From NCBI GenBank assembly GCA_023818375.1, contig JAMWCC010000061.1, positions 1-35,391 of the forward strand: DNA of 35,391 nucleotides. Reading direction: 5' to 3'. Source of the stretch: Candidatus Omnitrophota bacterium. Its GTDB lineage: Bacteria > Ratteibacteria > UBA8468 > B48-G9 > DTJG01. Position 1 is the stretch's first letter, and every line of letters starts with the position of its first letter. The notes beneath the pieces were generated by a model. The model did no database searches. It was not told the DNA's origin and worked only from the letters and a program-made list of their open reading frames with translations. A program made the position numbers and the translations under genes. Shown piece after piece: positions 1 to 9,697 of this stretch.

Positions 1-744
1 TGCTATCCTTTTTGTATCAGCTTGTGGCAAAAACCCACCAGCATATTCAATCAACTTCCCAAGAGTTATTGAACCTTCTGTTTCATAAATTGCAGGTCTT
101 CTGACTGCTCCTTTTATCGCGACAAGACTTTTTGCAAGTGGCACATAAACAATGTCTTCTGGTTGCAAACTAATTTCAGGTAGAGTCCCGCCAAGCAATA
201 CAGGATACAAATCTATTTCTTTTCTGCTGCCATCCTTGCTGGTGATACTGATTTTCCTTAAACTACCCTTGGTGTTTATACCTGTGGCCATTGCAAGAAC
301 TTCAAGAATTGTGGTTGATGCGTTTATTGTGTAGGTACCTGGCTTGTTAACTTCTCCCATAACAAAAACAGAAAAGATTCTTGGTTTTAAAAGGGTCAGC
401 TCAAGCTTTACATCTTTGTAGATTCTGTTAAACAAATCCTGCAGCTGTTTTTTTGCCTGGCTGAGATTTTTGCCTGAAAGATGGATCTTTCCAATTTTAG
501 GAACAAGAATATCTCCTTCCTTGTCGATTTCCATCTGTTGCCTGATATCAACCACACCCCATACAATAAGGTCAATCTGATCCCCTGGACCAAGAAAATA
601 TTTTTCTGGGATAAATCTTCCAGCATCAAATGTTGACAAACTGATATTTGAAAAAAACTCCTGGCCAAAGATACGTAGCTCGCTGGATACTGCTGTCAAA
701 GCCACAACCTGTAAAAAGGAAATCAAAATAAAAATTTTTCTCAT
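1..744 (-). CDS. Polysaccharide export/biosynthesis protein (Wza-like, SLBB domains), 3' end off the window
   Basis: Reverse-complement reading from ATG (742-744) is open to the window edge: MRKIFILISFLQVVALTAVSS...FLGPGDQIDLIVWGVVDIRQQMEIDKEGDILVPKIGKIHLSGKNLSQAKKQL...VMGEVNKPGTYTINASTTILEVLAMATGI... N-terminal signal-like segment, poly_export and SLBB-type repeats. Missing from the ORF track, probably because it is truncated. Confidence 0.85.
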   Translation of the reverse strand, partial: MRKIFILISFLQVVALTAVSSELRIFGQEFFSNISLSTFDAGRFIPEKYFLGPGDQIDLIVWGVVDIRQQMEIDKEGDILVPKIGKIHLSGKNLSQAKKQLQDLFNRIYKDVKLELTLLKPRIFSVFVMGEVNKPGTYTINASTTILEVLAMATGINTKGSLRKISITSKDGSRKEIDLYPVLLGGTLPEISLQPEDIVYVPLAKSLVAIKGAVRRPAIYETEGSITLGKLIEYAGGFLPQADTKRIA

Positions 745-867
745 TGTTCCCTCTGTCTATTAAGCATAAAATACCATCATCTAAAATTTCGTCAAGTTTT
801 GACTGACTGTATAAGAAAACAGGCACTGGCATTGCATGTTGCAAAAAGTGCCGTGCCCTACTGGTGA

Positions 868-2127
868 TTATTTCATATAAGCTTTTGCTACTTTCTCAAA
901 AGCATCAACATAAAGCTTCATGTGGCTTTCATCATAAACAGGATGTGTGAAGAAACTCATTGTCCTTTCTGAAAGCCATTTTGCTTTTTTGCACTCAACC
1001 TTAGTATAATCTATCTGCCTTGCATTTGGGTCTTTAAAAGGATATTTTAATCTTCCAAAGCCATTCTGCTCAATGTATGCCTGCTCTTTATACATCTCAG
1101 GCCACTGCACTCCATACACAGGAACACCTTCTGCTTCCATAGCTTTTACAAATTGTTTCACAGGTACCTTAAGTTTATCAGCGTCAAGAACAAAAGGCGC
1201 CCACCAGAAAGCATTCTGCCTTTCTTCGGTATCAAGTGGTGGATAAAGTACAAGCGGGTGATCTTTCAATGCATTTATAAGGTATCTGCCATTTTTTCTT
1301 CTGTTTGGCAGATTCCATGTATCAAGCCTCTCAAGTTCACACAGCCCTATCAGAGATTGAATCTCTGTCATTCTGTAATTGAAACCAACCCTTCTGTGGA
1401 TATATGTAAGTTTGGCTTCGAGCTCAAGAAGTTTCAATCTCTGCTGAACATCATATCCATGGTCTCTGAATGATTTACATTCCCAGTGAAGATTTTCATC
1501 ATTTGTAATTACTGCGCCTCCTTCACCACCAGTAGTAAAATGCTTGCTCTGACAGAAACTGAAACAACCGACATCTCCAATTGTTCCTGCTTTCTTTCCT
1601 TTGTACACACCACCAAAACACTGAGCACAATCTTCAATCACATAAAGATTGTGTTTCCTTGCAACTTCAAGTATTGGGTCCATATCAGCAACAACGCCAT
1701 AAAGATGGACAACAAGTATTGCCCTTGTTCTTTCATTGATGTGCTGCTGGATGCCTTTGGGGTCAAGGGTATGAGTCTCATCAACATCTGCAAATACTGG
1801 CAATGCACCTGCCTGAAGGATGCAGAAAGAAGATGCTATGAAGGAATAAGATGGGCATATCACCTCATCACCAGGTCCAATTCCTAACGCTGCAACAGCT
1901 GTATGAAGGGCACTTGTACCATTGGTTGTTGTGATTGCATATTTTACACCGTTCCACTTTGCCCATGCCTCTTCAAACTGGGTTCCATAATTACCTGTCC
2001 AGTAATTGACTCTTCCTGTCTTCAGTGGCTCTAATGCTCTTTCAATTGTTTTCTCTGAAAACGCCGGCCACATCGGGAATGGTTTATTATTTATTTTTTT
2101 CCCACCATCAATTGCCAACTTTGCCAT
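868..2127 (-). CDS. DegT/DnrJ/EryC1/StrS-family PLP-dependent aminotransferase
   Basis: TTNGTSALHTAVAALGIGPGDEVICPSYSF, VIEDCAQCFGGVYKGKKAGTIGDVGCFSFCQSKHFTTGGEGGAV (PLP lysine motif). Start taken at MAKLAIDGG (2127), with an AGGAGG-like RBS upstream; the track ORF extends to 2187. Confidence 0.92.
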   Translation of the reverse strand: MAKLAIDGGKKINNKPFPMWPAFSEKTIERALEPLKTGRVNYWTGNYGTQFEEAWAKWNGVKYAITTTNGTSALHTAVAALGIGPGDEVICPSYSFIASSFCILQAGALPVFADVDETHTLDPKGIQQHINERTRAILVVHLYGVVADMDPILEVARKHNLYVIEDCAQCFGGVYKGKKAGTIGDVGCFSFCQSKHFTTGGEGGAVITNDENLHWECKSFRDHGYDVQQRLKLLELEAKLTYIHRRVGFNYRMTEIQSLIGLCELERLDTWNLPNRRKNGRYLINALKDHPLVLYPPLDTEERQNAFWWAPFVLDADKLKVPVKQFVKAMEAEGVPVYGVQWPEMYKEQAYIEQNGFGRLKYPFKDPNARQIDYTKVECKKAKWLSERTMSFFTHPVYDESHMKLYVDAFEKVAKAYMK

Positions 2128-2196
2128 AATAGACCTCCTATTAGGATTTTTCTGGTAATATTTTATTCCACCTGCCATCTTTGTCAAAAAATGGGT

Positions 2197-3402
2197 TTAA
2201 CCTTTCCATTCATGGACCGCTTCATACATTGCCATTATATTGGCAGGCGGCACATCTGGTTGAATGTTGTGAACCTGATTAAATACAAACCCACCTCCTG
2301 GAACAAGAATATCAAGACATTCCTTTACATGTTTTTTCACCTGTGCAGGTGTGGCATAGGGCAGAACTTTTTGGGTATCACAACCTCCTCCCCAGAAAGT
2401 CAGGTCTTTTCCGAATTCCTTTTTTAATCTACCAAGCTCCATATTCCGGCAGGTAAACTGCACCGGGTTGAGAATATCCACTCCTATCTCAATCAAATCC
2501 GGGAGTAACTCATAAACAGAACCATCTGTGTGCAAAAACAGGTATTGTCCAGAGACCTTCTTGATATGCTGGTATATTTTTTTCTGGTATGGCTTAACCA
2601 GTTTTCTGTAAAGATCAGGTGAAATCTGCGGACCATTCTGTGCACCCAGGTCATCATTCACATTGATGATATCAGTATATTTACCGATGGCTGGATAATA
2701 ACGATTGAACCTTTCTATGTAAGCATTAACCAGATTGTCCATAATGCACTCTGCTATAGCAGGATTCAACACAAGATCAATCATGAACTGTTCAAACCCC
2801 CTAAGAAGTTGTCCTGCTGCAAATACATGTATGGCAAAATTTCCCATCAAGCAATAGTCAGTCTTTTCACAAAGTTGTCTGGCATATGTACCTATTTCCT
2901 CAAAGCTCATATCGCAGAAATCTGGCAGGTCAAAATTCCAGATATAATCAAGGTTTTTTTCTACATCTGCCACAGTTTCTGCTCTTGCTAAAGGCGGTTC
3001 ACCTGGCTCAAAATAAAAGCCGCCTACAGGCATTCGCGCTACTACACGGTTATCTGTGCCATAAACTACTTGAGAACCATCAGGTAATTTTACAGGATTC
3101 CAATTTTGTGGGATTTCGCAGGAAGAACCATCTGACAGAGTACCAGGTTTCCACTTTTTTGGTTGAAAAGGAACAGATACAACATCTGCACCCACAACTT
3201 CCAAAACTTCAACTTCTACCAATACCACCTGCTGATAGGGATCAATGATGCGGGTTTTACCCTGTTTGATGTCCAGGTATTGCTTGAGTTTGTTGTAGGC
3301 AATCCCATGTATCCCGGTGGAATCCATACCCCCTAAATCAATCGGGATTCTATCAAATTCCTGATGTTTTAATGAGGCAAGTACTCTTTCTCTATGTGTC
3401 AT
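2197..3402 (-). CDS. Uroporphyrinogen decarboxylase (URO-D)/MtaA-like family protein
   Basis: MTHRERVLASLKHQEFDRIPIDLGGMDSTGIHGIAYNKLK...FLHTDGSVYELLPDLIEIGVDILNPVQ...FWGGGCDTQKVLPYATPAQVKKHV. Start chosen at MTHRERV (3402) rather than 3432. Confidence 0.85.
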   Translation of the reverse strand: MTHRERVLASLKHQEFDRIPIDLGGMDSTGIHGIAYNKLKQYLDIKQGKTRIIDPYQQVVLVEVEVLEVVGADVVSVPFQPKKWKPGTLSDGSSCEIPQNWNPVKLPDGSQVVYGTDNRVVARMPVGGFYFEPGEPPLARAETVADVEKNLDYIWNFDLPDFCDMSFEEIGTYARQLCEKTDYCLMGNFAIHVFAAGQLLRGFEQFMIDLVLNPAIAECIMDNLVNAYIERFNRYYPAIGKYTDIINVNDDLGAQNGPQISPDLYRKLVKPYQKKIYQHIKKVSGQYLFLHTDGSVYELLPDLIEIGVDILNPVQFTCRNMELGRLKKEFGKDLTFWGGGCDTQKVLPYATPAQVKKHVKECLDILVPGGGFVFNQVHNIQPDVPPANIMAMYEAVHEWKG

Positions 3403-3586
3403 TTTATCCTTCCTGAAATTGGAAATTGACATTTGCGGCTAATTTCATAATAACATACAGCCAATCTAATAAAAACTCTCTCATATGAATTCCACTTGTG
3501 CATTATTTCCATAAGCCTTCTCCACAGAATCAAATCAATAATAAGAGGAATTTCTCAGAGATGAAAAAAATGTTATACTCAAAAAA

Positions 3587-5206
3587 ATGCCTAAAAGTTC
3601 TGCTATGGAAAAACAGACAACATGCTGGAAATCTGTAGAGCTTTCCTTTTATTGTCAGGAACAATTTTGCTGTCCTGAAGATATTGAATTTTTTGCAATT
3701 TTTACCTCTCCATCAGGAAAAATCGTCAAAGTGCCTGGTTTCTGGAATGGGGGGAGAGAATGGAAGATCAGATATACTTCCAATCAAACAGGAATCCATC
3801 TTTTTGAAACAGACAGCCAACCGTATGTCAAAGGGCTTGCTGGCAGAACCGGCCAATGCAGGTTTGAAAGAATAAAAAATGAACAAAACCCTCTCTATAG
3901 ACATGGTTTTCCGGTTGTAAAAGACGGGAAAATTCTGTATTCAGATGGAAAAGAATTTTTCTGGCTTGGCGATACATGGTGGATGGGGCTGTGCAAAAGA
4001 TTGGATAGAAAAGAATTTAAAATCCTTGCAAAGGACAGAAGAGAAAAAGGATTTACTGTTATTCAGATTGTTGCAGGTCTTTATCCTGATATGGACTGGT
4101 ATGATCCAAGAGGTAAAAATGAAGCAGGTTTTCCTTATTCAAGAGATTTTAAGAGGTTAAATCCAGCATACTTCAAATGTGCTGACTGGAAAATCAAGTA
4201 TTTGTGTGATGTTGGTATTGTTCCTTGTATCGTAGGTGCCTGGGGATACTATATTAAGTTGAGTGGTATTGAAAAAATGAAAAGGCACTGGAGAAATATC
4301 ATAGCGCGCTGGTCCGCATATCCTGTAATATGGTGTATTGCAGGAGAAACAATCATGCCCTATTATCTTTCAGAAACAAGGCAGGCTGACATAGAATTTC
4401 AGAAAAAAGCATGGACAGAGATTGCAAAATATGTGAAAGAAATCGATCCTTTTGGTCATCCAATAACAACACATCCTACAAATCTTGGTCATGAACAACT
4501 TGAAAACCCTGAACTTCTTGATATTAATATGCTGCAGACAGGTCATGGAAGTCATACCTCATTTGATAATACGTGGTCTTCTATCAAAAAGGCAAAGGAC
4601 CACTGTCCTTCAAAACCTGTTGTAATTGGCGAAGTAAATTACGAAGGTATAGGAGAAGCGTGCAGAGAAGAAATTCAGAGAATATGCTTCTGGGGAAGCA
4701 TGCTTTCAGGTGTCTCTGGATATACTTATGGAGCAAATGGTATCTGGCAGGTGAATACAGAGAAAAAGCCCTACGGACCTTCTCCACATGGCCGCTCGTG
4801 GGGAGATACACCCTGGCAGGTTGCCTATAAATTACCAGGGAGCCACCATGTCGCAGTGGGTAAAAGGATACTTGAAAAGATAGGATTGTACAATCTTGTA
4901 CCCTGCAGCCAAAAACTTGAGCTGGAAGGTGAGAAAAGCTGTGTTTTTGCTGCAGAAACAGGCGATGGAACGATAATAATTATTTATGCTGGACCGCCTG
5001 CATTCAATAGTGGTATTAAAAAGATCGCTGGCCTTTTACCTGATCACCGGTATTCCTTGTGTTTTGTTGACCCAAAAGACGGGAAAACAAGAAAGAGATT
5101 TGAGATAAAGACTGGCTCTGATGGCGAATGGGTATTTCAAACACATTATTGGAGAACTGTGCCTGTCTGGCAGGATTGGGTATTAATTATTAGGAGAAAA
5201 ACATGA
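3587..5206 (+). CDS. DUF4038 (apiosidase-like) glycosidase with DUF5060-like N-terminal domain
   Basis: FFWLGDTWWMGLCKRL...DRREKGFTVIQIVAGLYPDMDWYDPRGKNEAGFPYSRDFKRLNPAYFKCADWKIKYLCDVGIVPCIVGAWG...RWSAYPVIWCIAGE. Confidence 0.82.
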   Translation: MPKSSAMEKQTTCWKSVELSFYCQEQFCCPEDIEFFAIFTSPSGKIVKVPGFWNGGREWKIRYTSNQTGIHLFETDSQPYVKGLAGRTGQCRFERIKNEQNPLYRHGFPVVKDGKILYSDGKEFFWLGDTWWMGLCKRLDRKEFKILAKDRREKGFTVIQIVAGLYPDMDWYDPRGKNEAGFPYSRDFKRLNPAYFKCADWKIKYLCDVGIVPCIVGAWGYYIKLSGIEKMKRHWRNIIARWSAYPVIWCIAGETIMPYYLSETRQADIEFQKKAWTEIAKYVKEIDPFGHPITTHPTNLGHEQLENPELLDINMLQTGHGSHTSFDNTWSSIKKAKDHCPSKPVVIGEVNYEGIGEACREEIQRICFWGSMLSGVSGYTYGANGIWQVNTEKKPYGPSPHGRSWGDTPWQVAYKLPGSHHVAVGKRILEKIGLYNLVPCSQKLELEGEKSCVFAAETGDGTIIIIYAGPPAFNSGIKKIAGLLPDHRYSLCFVDPKDGKTRKRFEIKTGSDGEWVFQTHYWRTVPVWQDWVLIIRRKT

Positions 5207-6348
5207 CCGGGAAAGAAAAAATACTTTCTGCCTTTTCAAAAGAAGGAACCACTGAATTTCCTGTTGTCATTTGTTATGAAGGTATTTTTATAAGGGACCA
5301 CTGGTCTGAACTAACATCATATCCCTGGTATACAGTGCATCTACCGGATCTTAGTTCTCAGATTGCCTGTTATTCTGAGATTCATTCAAAGATCAACCAG
5401 GACTGGTTTGTTGTTTATCCTTTTTATAGTCATGAGGAACGCAACAGCATCAGGGTAAAAATTTTCGATGACAGTATACAGATATTTAACACCACAACAG
5501 GTTCAACAAGGCACATTTCAAAGCCAACAGTTGGTGGCTGGTCTGTGTCAGGACAGGTTCAATCAGTCAGGATTGAAAAACTACCTGAAACAATTTCAGA
5601 ATTAGAAAAAATCCTTCCTGAAAAACCAGGAAAATTCAACAAAGAAAAGTTTCTCAATGAGGGCAGGCACCAGCTTGCACAATCTCTTATAAGGTTATTT
5701 CCTGAAAAAATGCCTCTGTGCCATATCGCATCACCCCTCTGGAAGCTCTATGGACTGGTTGGTTTTGAAGGTATGATGACATTAATTGCAACAAATCCCG
5801 ATCTTGTTTTGTATGCGTGTGAAAGGTTTCTTGAAATCAGCATAAATTACGTACAGCAGGAAGCAGCCATAGGAGCACAATTGATATGGATAGAAGAGTG
5901 CCTTACAGATATGATTAGTCCTGCAGCATTTGAAAGATTCAATGTTCCATTTATGAAGAGGCTTGTAAATGCTATCAGAGAAACAGGAGCTAAAAGCATT
6001 TATTATTACTGTGGAAACCCCTGGGATAGGATGGACAAAATCTTGAAGATAGGCGCTGATGCACTTGCCTTTGAAGAAGGAAAAAAGGGATTTGAGATAG
6101 ACATAGAAAAAATTGCTGATGTTGTGGCTGGCAGAGCTGTGATTCTTGGAAATCTTGATGCTATTAATCTTCTTCCACATGCAGATGAAAAAACACTTGC
6201 AAAAGAAATAGAAAGGCAGATGAAAGCCGGAATAAAAAACAAAAGAAGGTTTATAATGTCTACTGGAAGTCCTGTCACACCTGAAACAAGCATTGCTCAG
6301 GTTCAACTCTACTGCGAGTTAGCAAGAAAAATAGGAGCACAGATATGA
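5203..6348 (+). CDS. URO-D/methyltransferase-family protein
   Basis: MTGKEKILSAFSKEGTTEFPVVICYEGIF...GAQLIWIEECLTDMISPAAFERFNVPFMKRLVNAIRETGAKSIYYYCGNPWDRMDKILKIGADALAFEEGKK. ATGA overlap with the preceding gene. Confidence 0.8.
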   Translation: MTGKEKILSAFSKEGTTEFPVVICYEGIFIRDHWSELTSYPWYTVHLPDLSSQIACYSEIHSKINQDWFVVYPFYSHEERNSIRVKIFDDSIQIFNTTTGSTRHISKPTVGGWSVSGQVQSVRIEKLPETISELEKILPEKPGKFNKEKFLNEGRHQLAQSLIRLFPEKMPLCHIASPLWKLYGLVGFEGMMTLIATNPDLVLYACERFLEISINYVQQEAAIGAQLIWIEECLTDMISPAAFERFNVPFMKRLVNAIRETGAKSIYYYCGNPWDRMDKILKIGADALAFEEGKKGFEIDIEKIADVVAGRAVILGNLDAINLLPHADEKTLAKEIERQMKAGIKNKRRFIMSTGSPVTPETSIAQVQLYCELARKIGAQI

Positions 6349-9300
6349 CGGGATTGTTTATAAGACTCTTTTTTTTGTCGCTTTCTTTACTGGCGGTGTG
6401 TTTTTCTGAAACTATCTACCTGGACGCCAATACTTTTGAGGTCTCAGGCAATGGCTGGAAACCTAATCAGTCAGGTTATATCGCACGACAGGCAACATGG
6501 CAAAAGGTTCTGCATGGTGCTGATGGTGCTTTTGATTCAATTGCCTTCAAGGATTTTGAAATTAAGAAAGACGGTACCTATAAGATCTGGGTAAGATACC
6601 TCCAATCATATTATCACAGGGGTCCATTTAATGTAAGCGTTTTTTCTGGAGAACAAAAAATAGCCAGCAAGGATTTTGATGTCAGGAGAAAAAGCGAATA
6701 TGTTGACCTGGACTATGTCTGGGATGATTTAGAAACCAATCTTGCAGCAGGTAAGTACAAGATAGTCTTAAGTAAGGTGGATAAAAATACTCCCTATTAT
6801 TTTTTTACACGAGCAATAGACTGCTTACTTATTACTGACCAATTGAAGAAAGAGCCTGACCATACACCTTATGGCCCACAAATTTATTTGAGGGTTAGCA
6901 TCAGTAGTGGTCATGAAAAACCTTTCTATATCCACATCTTTGCCAACTATTATCGTGTTCCATGGTATGCTCATTTTTCACTAACAAAAGCTGGGCTTGA
7001 ACAGAATGTCCAGCCACTGGTTGATCGGAAAAACTTTTTTACTGATAACCAAACGACAGATTGGTTAAATGTCACGAAGTTGATGTATTTTGATTCTGGA
7101 GTAAATCTTACTCTTTCAGCAAGATATTCCTATGCCGAGATTGCGCCAAAGCTCAATGCGAAATTTGAGTTTGCGTACCAGCCTTCTGAGGCGGCTATTG
7201 TAAAAACGATCCAGAGGGATGCTAGTGGCTCGATGAGGATAATCATTCCCCCGGATTTCAGACAGAACCCAGACAAATTCACGACAGACCTTGAACTGGC
7301 AGAAAAATATGGAAGTATTGCCGACAGCATGAAATGGCCAGTGATAGGGAAAAAGCCAGTTATTTTCCCCTTCTTTGTTTCTGCGAATCTTCCAACTGTG
7401 CCAGAACAAATCAGTCCGGTTGTTGCACCGGTTGACAGGAAAACCTTTGACAGGGAGTGGAAGACCCTTGATTATTTTGGTTTCTCTAACAGGGACAAAA
7501 TAATACTACCTACCAACACATGGAATGCTGGCTTAAGGAAAAACTACGCCTGTTATTGCGGAGTTGATATACAGCAGGTTAATGAAACTGCGAAAATAGA
7601 AGCTGACCGATTTAAGAAACAAAATAAGAAGGTGCAGGACATTGCCTATTGTATGCTCATGGATGAACCACACGGACTGTCTGTAGACCACCTTCTTGGA
7701 TGTGAGACCTGTAAATCTTGTTTCAGAAACTTTCTTCAAGAATTAAAGATGACACCACAACAATTTGGCGCAGAAAAATGGGAAGAAGTAAAACCTGTTG
7801 ATAGTACCCAAAAGGATACGCAACCTGAACTTTTTTATTATACTCAGAAATTCCGTACATACGCTCTTCGTAAGTTAATCTGTCTACAAAAAGAAGCTCT
7901 TCATCAGGCGTATGGTAGCACTTTCCCAGTCAATGTGAATTTCTCTGATGGAGCAGTCTATATTGCAAATTTTGGCTGTATTGGAGTTGACTATTTTGAC
8001 CTCCTTGATACTGATGATAACAATTCAATATGGAGCGAGGACTGGGCAAATGGTTCATCAACGAGGCAGTGTACCGCTTATAATTCAGAACTGATGCGCT
8101 CTGCTGCAATGAAGAACAACAAGGTCCTTGGACATTACCTTATTGGCTATGCTGGAAGGTCTTCATGGACTATGAAAACCTATACTGCAAGCCATGTCGC
8201 AAGGGATAACAAAATTCTTAATGCCTACTGGTATGGCCCTGTCTGGTCTGCACATGAAGCAGGTCCTCCATGGAACAACCACTCCATCCAGGCGCGCACT
8301 GATATGTGGTATAGCCTTGCAGAAATTGTAAGGGAAATTGGCGCAGCCGAAGATATTCTCTATACGGCAAAGAAAAGGAGAAGTCAGGTTGCTATCATCT
8401 ACTCTTCATCGGCAGACATATGGGAGATGGGAAATAATTATATCTATGGTTTCGAAAGAATGCACACCTGGCTTGCTCTTACCCATAATCAGATTCCTGT
8501 GGATTTCTTATCAGAAAAAATGATAGAGGAAGGCTGGTTGAAAAATTACAAAGTTGCATATTTTTCAGGAACAGCCATCACCAGAAAAGCAGCAGAACAG
8601 ATTAGAAGCTGGGTATCTAATGGTGGAAGACTTGTTCTGACAGCAGGTGCAGGCATGAAGGATGAGTTCAATAGGCCAAACACTATCCTCAAGGAGGTAT
8701 TACCTGCCATACGCTCAGAACCTAAAGAGACAACAAAATTCCTTAATAGTGGAAGGTATCTTGACTCCCTTAGCGTAACTGATACTGTAATTATAAGGGA
8801 TAATGGTTCTGTGGTTGACGTAGTCTCGGTCAAACAGCATCTCAAACCAAAGCCAAATGCCGAATTGGTTGCAAGTTTTTCTGACTTTTCACCTGCTATA
8901 GTGAAAGGAAAGTATCAGAAGGGAACCATCTACTGCATAGGGTTTCTTCCTGCCATTGCCTATATGCGCCTTGCTTTGATTGCCAGAAACCAAGTTATGA
9001 AAAATATTCCTGACCTGAATGCCCTGAGAGAACCAGACCCATCAGAGGTTGTTTCTGACCAGCTTCTGATAAAAAGGGCATTTGAACCATGGGTTTATCA
9101 GAAACACTACAGGGATTTAATATGCAAGGCTGTTTTTGAGGCTGGTCTGGAACTTCCTATAAAATGTTCGATCCCAATTGTGGATGCTGTGGTCATGGAT
9201 TCCGACAGGGCTAGCCTGGTTGTGCTATCAAACTATACCTTCCAGCCTATTGAGAAAATTCAGATCGAGGTGTTACCTTTAAAGAAGGTTCAAAAAATAG

Positions 9301-9410
9301 AAAGCGTCCATCAGGGTGTTTTAAAGTTTTCGAAAATGGGAGAAAGGGTTGCTTTCGAGCTTCCGCTAAGAGAAACAGATTTTGTGAAAATCTATTATAC
9401 GCAGAACTAA
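6345..9410 (+). CDS. Large secreted protein, beta-galactosidase (GH42-like)/trimerization-domain-like
   Basis: N-terminal signal peptide (MTGLFIRLFFLSLSLLAVCFS); central glycosidase-like region with GCETCKSCF; GATase-like segment RRSQVAIIYSSSADIWEMGN...LALTHNQIPVDFLSEKMIEEGWLKNYKVAYFSGTAITRKAAEQIRSWVSNGGRLVLTAGAG. ATGA overlap with the upstream gene. Confidence 0.6.
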   Translation: MTGLFIRLFFLSLSLLAVCFSETIYLDANTFEVSGNGWKPNQSGYIARQATWQKVLHGADGAFDSIAFKDFEIKKDGTYKIWVRYLQSYYHRGPFNVSVFSGEQKIASKDFDVRRKSEYVDLDYVWDDLETNLAAGKYKIVLSKVDKNTPYYFFTRAIDCLLITDQLKKEPDHTPYGPQIYLRVSISSGHEKPFYIHIFANYYRVPWYAHFSLTKAGLEQNVQPLVDRKNFFTDNQTTDWLNVTKLMYFDSGVNLTLSARYSYAEIAPKLNAKFEFAYQPSEAAIVKTIQRDASGSMRIIIPPDFRQNPDKFTTDLELAEKYGSIADSMKWPVIGKKPVIFPFFVSANLPTVPEQISPVVAPVDRKTFDREWKTLDYFGFSNRDKIILPTNTWNAGLRKNYACYCGVDIQQVNETAKIEADRFKKQNKKVQDIAYCMLMDEPHGLSVDHLLGCETCKSCFRNFLQELKMTPQQFGAEKWEEVKPVDSTQKDTQPELFYYTQKFRTYALRKLICLQKEALHQAYGSTFPVNVNFSDGAVYIANFGCIGVDYFDLLDTDDNNSIWSEDWANGSSTRQCTAYNSELMRSAAMKNNKVLGHYLIGYAGRSSWTMKTYTASHVARDNKILNAYWYGPVWSAHEAGPPWNNHSIQARTDMWYSLAEIVREIGAAEDILYTAKKRRSQVAIIYSSSADIWEMGNNYIYGFERMHTWLALTHNQIPVDFLSEKMIEEGWLKNYKVAYFSGTAITRKAAEQIRSWVSNGGRLVLTAGAGMKDEFNRPNTILKEVLPAIRSEPKETTKFLNSGRYLDSLSVTDTVIIRDNGSVVDVVSVKQHLKPKPNAELVASFSDFSPAIVKGKYQKGTIYCIGFLPAIAYMRLALIARNQVMKNIPDLNALREPDPSEVVSDQLLIKRAFEPWVYQKHYRDLICKAVFEAGLELPIKCSIPIVDAVVMDSDRASLVVLSNYTFQPIEKIQIEVLPLKKVQKIESVHQGVLKFSKMGERVAFELPLRETDFVKIYYTQN

Positions 9411-9697
9411 CGCACAAATTTAATCTCGCTTATTTTTTCACCAGTTTTTTTTTGCAGAGATTTGATCAAATCCAATCTCCTTTTATTCAACTCAAGCATC
9501 CAGGCAGAATTCTTGACAGCTATCCAGAGCTTTCCATCCTTGAATTTCAAAAAATAACTGTATTTGCTTGCATCTTTTGACACCTCAGCCCATATTTTGT
9601 CCCAATCGACGATGTACTGCCTTCTCTGATTGGAACAAACACAACTGGGGTCATTCATGACTTTTGCCACAAGCTGGGAAAAATCTTTTTCTATCAT
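9407..9697 (-). CDS. dciA: DUF721/DciA-like protein
   Basis: WDKIWAEVSKDASKYSYFLKFKDGKLWIAVKNSAWMLELNKRRLDLIKSLQKKTGEKISEIKFV fits the DUF721 pattern; located directly after dnaN. Confidence 0.7.
   Translation of the reverse strand: MIEKDFSQLVAKVMNDPSCVCSNQRRQYIVDWDKIWAEVSKDASKYSYFLKFKDGKLWIAVKNSAWMLELNKRRLDLIKSLQKKTGEKISEIKFVR

Noticed and set aside
408-844. Minus-strand ORFs 408..668 and 626..844, which at first suggest a broken gene
   Set aside because: A single uninterrupted minus-strand frame from 744 to the window edge encodes an SLBB/polysaccharide-export protein; the listed ORFs are out-of-frame overlaps.
1486-1887. Plus-strand 133-aa ORF opposite the DegT aminotransferase
   Set aside because: Antisense to a well-supported gene, no RBS or family signature.
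5782-6306. 174-aa minus-strand ORF inside the URO-D-like gene
   Set aside because: Sense strand encodes a recognisable family; antisense translation is Cys/Phe/Ser-rich with no motif.
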